Below are positions 56,801 through 63,322 of a DNA stretch of 64,000 nucleotides, piece by piece. Each line of letters begins with the position of its first letter. Positions within the stretch are counted from its first letter, which is position 1. The stretch lies in the NCBI GenBank assembly GCA_022828125.1, contig JAJEJD010000020.1, forward strand, positions 645,389-709,388, given 5' to 3'. The notes under the pieces are model-generated. The model searched no databases. It was not told the origin of the DNA and saw only the letters and a list, made by a program, of their open reading frames with translations. This stretch comes from a bacterium (GTDB taxonomy: Bacteria; UBA8248). The translations under genes were made by a program, and so were the position numbers.

Positions 56801-57294
56801 TCACCGACTATGCGGCCGCGCGGCGCCAATACAGCGACGTGAGCGTGCTGCCGACACCGGTGTATTTCTACGGCATGGAGCCGGACGAGGAGATCGCCGT
56901 CGACATCGAGCGCGGGCGCACCCTGTTCATCCACTATGTCGCGCGCAGCGAGACCGACCAGAAGGGCGAATGCACGGTCTTCTTCGAGTTGAACGGGCAG
57001 CCCCGGACAGTGCGCGTCGCCGACAGCAGCGCCGCCGCGGCAGTCACGGAACTGCCCAAGGCCGAGGAAGGCGACCCCGGCCACGCCGGCGCGCCGATGC
57101 CGGGGATGGTGACCAAGGTGTTCTTTGGTGAGGGCGAGGCGGTCGATGAGGGCGACGTGCTGGTGGCGATCGAGGCGATGAAGATGGAAACCGTTATCCG
57201 CGCCGAACGGGGCGGCGTCGTTTTGAGGGTCGTCGCGCCGGTCGGCACCACCGTCGACACCAAGGACCTGCTCGTCGTCGTCGGCGACGCCTGA
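53830..57294 (+). CDS. pyc: Pyruvate carboxylase, full-length
   Basis: A 1154-residue biotin enzyme converting pyruvate, bicarbonate and ATP to oxaloacetate. The biotin carboxylase domain (~residues 10-460) has the ATP lid GGGGRGMR and EVNPRIQVEHTVTE. The carboxyltransferase domain starts TDTTFRDAHQSLLATR, has the carbamylated Lys in GLKDMAG (K717) and the metal-binding HTHDT (H746, H748). The C-terminal biotinyl domain has EAMKMET with K1118. ATG 53830 is taken instead of GTG 53827 because CGAGGAA is better spaced. Third codon positions are nearly all G or C, more so than in the 1-35 kb genes. The gene stands alone, and its 3' end is duplicated at 60191-60572. Confidence 0.93.
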   Translation: MINQPQTSFRRILVANRSEIAIRVFRASVELGIETIAIYSQEDRFALHRFKADEAYLVGRGMGPIEAYLSIEEVMRVARENAADAIHPGYGFLAENPDFAEACVDAGVAFVGPKPEIMRALGNKVAARELAVSAGVPVVPATGPLPRDPDEAARLAREVGFPVMLKASWGGGGRGMRTIESEAGFADAVEAARRECLAAFGNDEVYLERLIRRARHVEVQILGDNHGNLVHLHERDCSVQRRNQKIVERAPAHYLGATTRAAIHESALKIGRAVGYNNAGTVEFLVDDDTGAFHFIEVNPRIQVEHTVTEVVTGVDLVQAQIRIAGGAAIGAPESGIPGQDEIRVNGHAMQCRVTTEDPENNFIPDYGVLTAYRGATGFGVRLDGGTAYSGARITPYYDSLLEKVTTWAPTLDEAIRRMRRAIVEFRIRGVATNLAFLDNVISHPEFQEGTCTTRFVDETPELFTFAYRRDRATRLLRYLGEVIVNGNAAVEGRPEPPTRRIPDAPETAGHEVQDGSRQLLDELGPEAFAQWMLDQDRVLMTDTTFRDAHQSLLATRVRSYDLIAVAPAYARLLPQLFSVECWGGATFDVAMRFLNECPWAWLERLRAAMPNLLTQMLLRASNGVGYTTYPDNVVRYFVQQSAENGIDIFRIFDSLNWVENMRPAMDAVLETGKLCEAAICYTGDITDPNLTKYDLKYYVALARELEAAGAHILGLKDMAGLCKPAAARTLVETLKQEIGIPIHFHTHDTSGISAASVLAAAEAGVDAVDAAMDSMSGLTSQPSFGSITAALRHSPRDPGIDADTVMAMSTYWEQVRNQYRAFESEFRAGTSDVYNHGIPGGQYTNLREQARALGIDNQRWPEVSRAFAEVNRMFGDIVKVTPSSKVVGDMALMMVTGGLTPEDVADPGREIAFPESVVSLFAGELGQPHGGFPRALQEKILKDREPITVRPGSVLPDADLEACREEAEKDARRPISDAEFASWLMYPQVFTDYAAARRQYSDVSVLPTPVYFYGMEPDEEIAVDIERGRTLFIHYVARSETDQKGECTVFFELNGQPRTVRVADSSAAAAVTELPKAEEGDPGHAGAPMPGMVTKVFFGEGEAVDEGDVLVAIEAMKMETVIRAERGGVVLRVVAPVGTTVDTKDLLVVVGDA

Positions 57295-57300
57295 CGCGCC
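57095..57300 (+). repeat. Direct repeat copy 1: 3' end of pyc
   Basis: 206 bp covering the biotinyl-domain end and stop codon of pyc. The second copy (60191-60298 plus 60484-60572) matches it at roughly 95 percent and is in the same orientation. The two copies bracket the TonB-receptor gene. Confidence 0.85.
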
Positions 57301-57577
57301 GGGCCGGAGGACCGCAAACCGGGGGACGAGAAACCTGCCTCGCGAGTTCAGGGCAAAGGGATTCCGCTCGCATCGGCACCCGGCCTTTCTCACACAGCGC
57401 CTCGTCTCGCGTGGCTACACCAACCCCGAGAAATCGCTCGCCGCGAACCATGGAACGTCGGACGCCGGCGATGCAGAAGACCCGATCGGATCGGGGGATG
57501 GAGTTACAGGAAAACCGCATTCATGATCGACCGGATTCCCCTCCACCCTCTTTCCCTGAACATTCTCAAACGGATCC
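57301..57577. other. Spacer between pyc and the TonB-receptor gene
   Basis: About 280 bp between convergent genes. A short hairpin CCCGAT-CGG-ATCGGG (near 57482-57496) is present. No T-rich terminator or credible open frame was seen. Confidence 0.45.
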
Positions 57578-60052
57578 TCAGAACCGCATGTTGAGGGTGA
57601 GAAAGAAGGTGCGGCCCCAACCGGCCGCTCTGGGCCCGTCCGTATAGGAGGGGTTGGCTGTATTCGTCGAGAGTTTGGCATCGGTGACGTTGTATACGCC
57701 CGCGGTCACCCGAACGTTATCCAGTCCCAGCGGCCGCTTCCAGTCGAGCGTCACATCGTGGCCGGTCCAGGACCTGAACCTCCCTTCGCCCGACTGACTC
57801 TCGATTTCGGAGCGGTAGTTCGTGGACCAGAAAGCGGTGAGATTGCCACGCCCGGCCGAGACTTCGACGCGCACGGCATCCCGGGGGAGGGGAAACCGCC
57901 GCTTTTCGCCCGCGATTTGCTGCTTGGTGTTGATGACGTGCCGCCAGAACCCGCGCATCCCGATAACGCCCCAACCCATTCTCCTGCGCGCGCCATACCG
58001 GAAATTCACGCCCGAAATCTCGGTATCGACAATGTTCGCAAAGCTGTCGTGTATGGTGATGTCGCCGCCGATGCGTTCGATGCAGTCCTTCCGGTTACCG
58101 CCCTGGCATTCTTGCAGGTTCAACATGGCCCAGGTGGCGCTGTTCTGCCCCGGCCGGTCGGATGTTTCAAGCCGGTACCAGTCCGCGACGAGATAGAACG
58201 GCCCTTTGCGGGCCTCGGCGCCGAAAGAGAACATCTCGGAGCCTGAGGGGTCGAGACCCGGGTTGCCGCTCGTCTCGCGCGTCACTTGCCGGAAGTTCGG
58301 ACTATCGCATGTGCGGGGCGGCGGTCCGCTCCCGGGGTCGCAAACGATATAAGGGTGGTCCTGCGACGCGTCGCTGTAGATATGCCGCATCGAGGGTGCC
58401 CTCTCGCCCGCGCTCCACGAGCCGCGCAGCGTGACGATGCCGGTCAGCCGGTATTCGGCTCCGAAACGCCACGATTCCAATCCGCCGATATCGTCGTATT
58501 CATCGCCGCGCCCCCCGACCCTGATTTTCAGATTGTCGGTCAGCGGCAGGGACATCTCCGCAAAAGCCGCCGCGATGTCGCGCTTGCCGGCATAGCTGGT
58601 TCCGCCGGAACCGAGCACCTCGGTCACATTATGGGTATGGCCGTCCTTGTCCCGAAAGACCAGGAGATGCTGTACGTCCGCGCTTCCCAGTTCGACCCCT
58701 GCGGTCCATGCCGTCTGGCGCCCGCCGATAGCGAAGCCGGAGCCCTCCAGCGCCAGCCGGGCGCCAAGATACTCTGCACTTGTAGTATCCTCCTCCTGCA
58801 AGCTGCTGTTCTCGATCGCTGCAGAATTACGCGGGTCCAACGGGTTCGCGAGGTTGTAATTCCCGCTCGTGATCTCTTCCCTGATCCTGCCGGCATGCAC
58901 GAAGGTGTCGCCGGACACGGAATAGTCCAGCCGGTAGGCATTGACGCGAACATCATAGCCGAGACCTTCAGCCAGACGACCCTCAACGCTTGCGGAAATG
59001 TCGTATTCCTCGGAATCCGTCACCCAGTCACGGTTGCCGTGGCCGATAAAGCGGTGCCCCACGACGAACTCGTCGTTTTCTCCCAACTGGAAGTCTGGGC
59101 CTGCTGCTCTCTTGATCTCATCCAGCAACGTCTCGTTCGGCGTAAAGGAAAACACGTCGATCGACGGCGCGTAGCGGAACGCCCCGCGGCCCTGCATGAT
59201 GTTTGCGTCCAGATGGAATTCGGCGTCCTCTCCGAGCGGATGCTCCAGGTTCAGGACGGCGCTCTTCTGCTCATAGCTGGGTGTGTCCCACCAGATGTTT
59301 CCATAGGCGTAACCACAGCCCTCGTCGCCCGTGCGGATACCGGGCGGATTGCTGAGCGGGCCGGCATAGCCCAGCGACGGGTCGCAGTCCCCCAGTGGCA
59401 CTGACCTCAAGCCGACGAATTCTCCCTGGTCGTCTTTCTGGGAGACATAGATGGTGTTCCCGCCGACGCTGATATTCTTGGCCTGGCTGAAGCTGCCACC
59501 CTCGACCCACTCGGAGCGGCTGTGTTCCCGGTCCTTTCCGAGGATTTCCTGACGGTCCAGTATGTCCACGCCGAAGGTCATGCGTCCTCCCTTGCCGACA
59601 GCGCCGCCCCAGAAGAGGCTGCCCTGCCAGCCGTCACCACCGTCCTTGCTCGGCATCCGCGTAACCGTACGCACCTCGAAGCCGTCCAGGTCCTTTCTGA
59701 GCACGATATTGAACGCGCCGTTTATGGCGGCGTGGCCGCCCAGCGTGCTCAGACTCTCGCCTCTCAGAACCTCGATGCGCTCTATGGCCGAGAGCGGCAG
59801 AAAATCCAGATTATGGCCGGTGGTGGCGTAGGGTCTGCCGTTCACCAGGACGAGTAGCTCTCGTCCCCCGGTGAAAAAGTAACGGATGATGCCGGTGTCC
59901 AACAGCTCCTCGAGCGTCTGGGCACCCGAGCGCTCGATGAACTTGCGGTCGTATTCGGCGATGACCTTAGGTGCCGGCGCGAGAGGCCCGGCATGGGATA
60001 TCATCACCGTCAGCACTGCATAAGCGACGGCTGCCGCCAAAGCGATCCTCAT
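57578..60052 (-). CDS. TonB-dependent outer-membrane receptor
   Basis: An 824-residue exported protein. ATG 60052, with AAAGGGGA upstream, begins a signal peptide (MRIALAAAVAYAVLTVMISH). The plug domain (residues ~28-140) has RSGAQTLEELLDTGI, LLVLVNGRPY, LPLSAIERIEVLRGES and AINGAFNIVLRKD, all typical of TonB receptors. A 22-strand barrel follows, ending in RTFFLTLNMRF with the terminal Phe needed for BAM insertion. Extracellular loops hold Cys pairs (GDCDPS...GCGYAYG; CDPGSG...CDSP; CQGGNRKDC) likely to be disulfide-bonded. The ligand is unknown; siderophore, cobalamin and peptide receptors share this layout. It is bracketed by the duplicated pyc ends. Confidence 0.85.
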   Translation of the reverse strand: MRIALAAAVAYAVLTVMISHAGPLAPAPKVIAEYDRKFIERSGAQTLEELLDTGIIRYFFTGGRELLVLVNGRPYATTGHNLDFLPLSAIERIEVLRGESLSTLGGHAAINGAFNIVLRKDLDGFEVRTVTRMPSKDGGDGWQGSLFWGGAVGKGGRMTFGVDILDRQEILGKDREHSRSEWVEGGSFSQAKNISVGGNTIYVSQKDDQGEFVGLRSVPLGDCDPSLGYAGPLSNPPGIRTGDEGCGYAYGNIWWDTPSYEQKSAVLNLEHPLGEDAEFHLDANIMQGRGAFRYAPSIDVFSFTPNETLLDEIKRAAGPDFQLGENDEFVVGHRFIGHGNRDWVTDSEEYDISASVEGRLAEGLGYDVRVNAYRLDYSVSGDTFVHAGRIREEITSGNYNLANPLDPRNSAAIENSSLQEEDTTSAEYLGARLALEGSGFAIGGRQTAWTAGVELGSADVQHLLVFRDKDGHTHNVTEVLGSGGTSYAGKRDIAAAFAEMSLPLTDNLKIRVGGRGDEYDDIGGLESWRFGAEYRLTGIVTLRGSWSAGERAPSMRHIYSDASQDHPYIVCDPGSGPPPRTCDSPNFRQVTRETSGNPGLDPSGSEMFSFGAEARKGPFYLVADWYRLETSDRPGQNSATWAMLNLQECQGGNRKDCIERIGGDITIHDSFANIVDTEISGVNFRYGARRRMGWGVIGMRGFWRHVINTKQQIAGEKRRFPLPRDAVRVEVSAGRGNLTAFWSTNYRSEIESQSGEGRFRSWTGHDVTLDWKRPLGLDNVRVTAGVYNVTDAKLSTNTANPSYTDGPRAAGWGRTFFLTLNMRF

Positions 60053-60298
60053 CGAAATTCCCCTTTCCCGGTAAACGCAAACGAACCGGCCAAGGCCGGA
60101 ATGGATGATTATCGATGTTATCTGCATTCTGCGCTTTGTCGCAACGGCCCGGCATGTTCACAGGAACGCATCCGCACCACCAGGAACGAGCGATGCCGGG
60201 GACGGTAACCAAGGTGTTCTTCCATGAGGGCGAGGCGGTCGATGAGGGCGACGTGCCGGTGGCGATCGAGGCGATGAAGATGGAAACCGTCATCCGCG

Positions 60299-60307
60299 CC
60301 GAACGGG
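60299..60307. repeat. Left 9-bp target-site duplication
   Basis: CCGAACGGG, identical to 60475-60483. The intact pyc gene has the sequence once, at 57203-57211. Confidence 0.85.
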
Positions 60308-60474
60308 TCTGTTAAAAAAGTCCCCCGCCGAGGGAAAATTTGTTTGTGTAGGGGTCGCATACATGCGACCCGGCCTTTTTGCCTTCCAACGACGGGCCGC
60401 ATATATGCGGCCCCTACACTCCCTTCGGCAGGCCGGAATCTCGTTGCCGTCATTGCAGGGTTTTTCAACAACCC
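60308..60474. mobile_element. 167-bp MITE-like element with terminal inverted repeats
   Basis: The insertion is defined exactly by comparison with the unsplit pyc copy. Its ends are related in inverse orientation: TCTGTTAAAAAAGTCCC at left and, reversed, TTGTTGAAAAACCC at right. Inside are two strong palindromes: GGGTCGCAT/ATGCGACCC (60352-60371) and the perfect 20-bp GGGCCGCATATATGCGGCCC (60394-60413). These are themselves arranged as a TGTAGGGG...CCCCTACA inverted pair. It codes for no protein, so a transposase would have to act from elsewhere. Confidence 0.75.
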
Positions 60475-60483
60475 CCGAACGGG
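60475..60483. repeat. Right 9-bp target-site duplication
   Basis: CCGAACGGG, the second copy flanking the 167-bp element; after it the pyc-derived sequence resumes in register with the intact gene. Confidence 0.85.
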
Positions 60484-60572
60484 GCGGCGTCGTTTTGAGG
60501 ATCGTTGCGCCGGTCGGCGCCACCGTCGACACCAAGGACCTGCTCGTCGTCGGCGGCGACGCCTGACGCGCC

Positions 60573-60798
60573 CGAGCATCCCGAAAAACGACCGGTACGC
60601 CCGCATCGTGCGAGACGCGCATTTGCCCGCATTTGCAGTCATCACGCCGCAAGGGCCTGTGGGCCTCACGCGGCTGGTGGTTGCGGCTCGGGAGTCGGGC
60701 GAGGTTCTGCTGGAGCAGATCGCCTGCCTGAATGAGAGTTGGAGAGGCGACTCCGCGCGCCGGCGCGGAGCGTGTGAGTAGATTGGGGACGCCGCAGC
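60573..60798. other. Spacer downstream of the kinase-regulator gene
   Basis: About 225 bp without a supportable gene. It includes a 21-bp sequence (60616-60636, built from two GCATTTGC units) that recurs at 63912-63932 on the other side of the kinase-regulator gene. No terminator was recognised. Confidence 0.45.
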
Positions 60799-63240
60799 TT
60801 ACGGCTCGCCCGGCCCGACCATGCGGTAGCCGGCGCCCCGGACGTTCAGAATGTAGGACGGGTGGGCGGGGTCGTCGCCGAGCTTTCGGCGCAGTTGCTT
60901 GACGAAGGTGCGGACGCGGTTCGGGTCGCCTGTGTCCGGACCTTTCCACAACTGGTGGATCAGCGAGTCGTAGGTCATCACTCGTCCCGCGTTCATCGAG
61001 AGCACGCGCAGCAGTTCGAACTCCATCGCGGTCAGCGCCACCTCGCGACCGGCTACGCTCACCTGACGCTGCTCGTAGTGGATGGCGAGTTCGCCGAGGA
61101 CGAAGGGTTCCGGTTCGGCCCGCCTGCGCAGGACCGCCCGGATCCGCGCCGTCAGCTCCGTCGCCGAGAAGGGCTTGACGAGGTAGTCGGCGGCGCCCTT
61201 CTCCAGCGCCCTGGCGATGGTTTCGTCGCGCCCGTAGGCGGAGATGAAGATGATCGGCAGCTCGGCCATTCTGGGAATGTTTTCCATCAACTCGATGCCG
61301 TCGGTCCCGGGAAACACCAGGTCGAGCAGCACCAGGCAGGGTTTCTCCTTTTCGATGATCCGCGGCAGCTCCCGGTGGTCGCCCGTCACGACCGCCGAGA
61401 AGCCGGCCTGGGTGAGCGCGTCGCGAACGAAGCGCAGCGTCTGCGGGTCGTCGTCCACCACCAGGATGGGCGGGCGGTCGCTTCCTTCGTGAGACGTGCG
61501 GGGTCGGTCGCCGACCGAGGCGGCCGCGTCGCCGGCTTCTTCGATCAACGGAATCGTGAAGGTGAACTGCGCGCCCTGGCCCGGCCCGCCGCTCTCGGCC
61601 CGGATGCGGCCCCCGTGCGCTTCCACCAGGCCCTTGCAGATGGCGAGCCCCAGGCCGCCGCTATCCTGCAGCGCGCGCCTCCCCGCGCCCTCGACGGCCC
61701 CCCCGTACTTGCGGAACAGGTAGGGAAGCTGCTCCGCCGGAATCCCTCTGCCCTCGTCCGAGACCGAAATTGCGGCGTAGGGACCATCGCGCACCGCGGC
61801 GACCCGGATGGGAGCAGATGCCGGCGAGTGCCTCGCCGCATTGGAAAACAGGTTGTTCAGCACCTGCACGATGCGCCGCCCGTCGACCAGCACCCGGGGC
61901 AGGTCCTGCGGAAGGTCGATGAGAATCGTGTGCGCGCCGCCGCCATTCAGGAAAGCATTCCTCGCCTGATCCACCACTTCCGCCAGTTCCACAGGAGAGG
62001 TTGAGACCGAAAGCGTACCCGCGTCGATACGGCCCACATCCAAAAGGTCGCTGATCAGGCCCCGCATGTGATCGGCCTGCTTGTCGATGATCCGGAAGAA
62101 CTGCTCCACCTCGGCCGCATCCAGACTCGTCGTGGCGCCCAGTACGGTGGCGGTCGAGCCCTTGATGGCGGCCAGCGGCGTGCGGAGTTCGTGGCTCACC
62201 AGGCCGAGGAATTCCGCCCGTTGCCGCTCCAGTTCCTCCAGCGGCGCCAGATCCTGTATCGTGATGACCACCGACGCCATCGTGCCGTCTTCGGCAGGGA
62301 TCAGCGTTCCGTTGAGCAGCATCGACACGCTGCGCCCGTCCGGGACAGATATCTCGACCTCCTCGGCGTGTATGCTCTCGCCGTGAATGAACGCCTGTGT
62401 AATCGGAACCTCCTTGAGCGAGCCCTCGCGCCCGTCGGCGAACCGGAAGGACGCCGAATTGAGCAGCTCCTCGGCGGGGCGGCCCGGTGTGCAAAGGGGT
62501 TCGATGATTCGCTTGGCTTCCTGGTTCGTCGACACGGGTTTCCCGGTGCGGGCATCGAAGACCACGACGCCCACCGGCGAGGTCTCGACAAGGGCCTCGA
62601 GATCCGCCCGGGCGCGCTTCTCGTCGCGGTACGTGCGCGCGTTGGCAATCGCGGCCGCGGCCTGGGACGCGAACAGCAGCAGCACCTCCTCATCCTCGGC
62701 GGTGAACTCCGGAGCGTTCTCCTTCTCGGCGAGAAAGAAGTTGCCCACATGCACACCCCGATAACGCATCGGGGTGCCCTGGAAGGTCTTCGAGCGGATC
62801 AAATCCGCCGGGTAGCCCAGCGCGCGGACGTAAGCCGGCAGGTCTGCGACCCGCAGGGTTCCCGGAAGGCCCTGGAAGTGTTCGTAAAGACGCGGTCCGT
62901 CTTCCCAATTTGCGAACTCGAGGCGCTCTTCGGCGGTGAAGCCGGAGGTGACGAAATCACGCACCTCGCCCGCCTCGTCGAGGGTGATGATGATCCCGTA
63001 GCGCGCCCCGGTCAGCGTGCGTGCGGCGTCCACGGCCTCCTGCAGGACGACGCCCGGGTCGAGGCTCCCGCTGATGCGCAGGACCGCCACGCTGAGCGCG
63101 GCGATCCGTTCGCGCAAAGCCGCGAGTTCACGTGTAAGTTCATCGCGACTCTTCAATTTCTCCCCCTGGATGCGGAATTCATCGATGGCGGCTTCCAGCC
63201 GAAAGAACCTGCTTCTGGACCGGAAAATGCCGCCCAACAT
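60799..63240 (-). CDS. Histidine kinase fused to an OmpR-type response regulator with DNA-binding domain
   Basis: An 813-residue protein holding a whole two-component pathway. Order: short coiled lead (~15-55), GAF sensor (~50-205), PAS (~212-335), HisKA with phospho-accepting H350 in LVSHELRTPL, HATPase (N-box LNNLFSNAARHSP ~461-473; G1 DEGRGIP; G2 GGLGLAICKG), a receiver domain with DD pair in LVVDDDP, phospho-acceptor D640 and K689 in LVKPFS, then an OmpR/PhoB winged helix (~712-810, ALTAMEFELLRVLSMNAGRV ... VRGAGYRMV). No membrane span, so it senses a cytoplasmic signal. ATG 63240 is used; TTG 63255 is possible. Targets unknown; nearest candidate is the TonB receptor gene. Confidence 0.85.
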   Translation of the reverse strand: MLGGIFRSRSRFFRLEAAIDEFRIQGEKLKSRDELTRELAALRERIAALSVAVLRISGSLDPGVVLQEAVDAARTLTGARYGIIITLDEAGEVRDFVTSGFTAEERLEFANWEDGPRLYEHFQGLPGTLRVADLPAYVRALGYPADLIRSKTFQGTPMRYRGVHVGNFFLAEKENAPEFTAEDEEVLLLFASQAAAAIANARTYRDEKRARADLEALVETSPVGVVVFDARTGKPVSTNQEAKRIIEPLCTPGRPAEELLNSASFRFADGREGSLKEVPITQAFIHGESIHAEEVEISVPDGRSVSMLLNGTLIPAEDGTMASVVITIQDLAPLEELERQRAEFLGLVSHELRTPLAAIKGSTATVLGATTSLDAAEVEQFFRIIDKQADHMRGLISDLLDVGRIDAGTLSVSTSPVELAEVVDQARNAFLNGGGAHTILIDLPQDLPRVLVDGRRIVQVLNNLFSNAARHSPASAPIRVAAVRDGPYAAISVSDEGRGIPAEQLPYLFRKYGGAVEGAGRRALQDSGGLGLAICKGLVEAHGGRIRAESGGPGQGAQFTFTIPLIEEAGDAAASVGDRPRTSHEGSDRPPILVVDDDPQTLRFVRDALTQAGFSAVVTGDHRELPRIIEKEKPCLVLLDLVFPGTDGIELMENIPRMAELPIIFISAYGRDETIARALEKGAADYLVKPFSATELTARIRAVLRRRAEPEPFVLGELAIHYEQRQVSVAGREVALTAMEFELLRVLSMNAGRVMTYDSLIHQLWKGPDTGDPNRVRTFVKQLRRKLGDDPAHPSYILNVRGAGYRMVGPGEP

Positions 63241-63293
63241 CGTTACAAGGTACAAAAATTTCGCGGCTTTCCCTAAAACAACACGTAATCTCT

Positions 63294-63322
63294 AAAATAT
63301 CACACAATTATCTCACACACAA
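63294..63322 (-). promoter_or_regulatory. Possible promoter of the kinase-regulator gene
   Basis: On the minus strand TTGTGT (63322-63317) and TATTTT (63299-63294) are 17 nt apart in an AT-rich stretch that stands out from the GC-rich surroundings. Both hexamers are imperfect. Confidence 0.4.

Larger units (their letters stand above)
60191..60572 (+). pseudogene. Duplicated pyc 3' end (biotinyl domain) split by an insertion
   Basis: Bases 60191-60298 and 60484-60572 reproduce the last ~200 bp of pyc, including the EAMKMET biotin site and stop, with about a dozen substitutions (for example GT changed to HE-coding bases after the VFF motif, and LV to PV). A 167-bp element splits the copy and brings an early stop just after RAERVC. 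The copy lacks the rest of pyc and is 64 bp after the start of the longest TonB-receptor frame. It is a relic, not a working gene. Confidence 0.8.

Noticed and set aside
53947..57393. A 1148-codon open frame antisense to pyc
   Set aside because: It mirrors pyc in a complementary frame; extreme third-position GC keeps antisense frames free of stops. The product is His/Arg/Asp-rich without any family motif, whereas pyc has all catalytic motifs.
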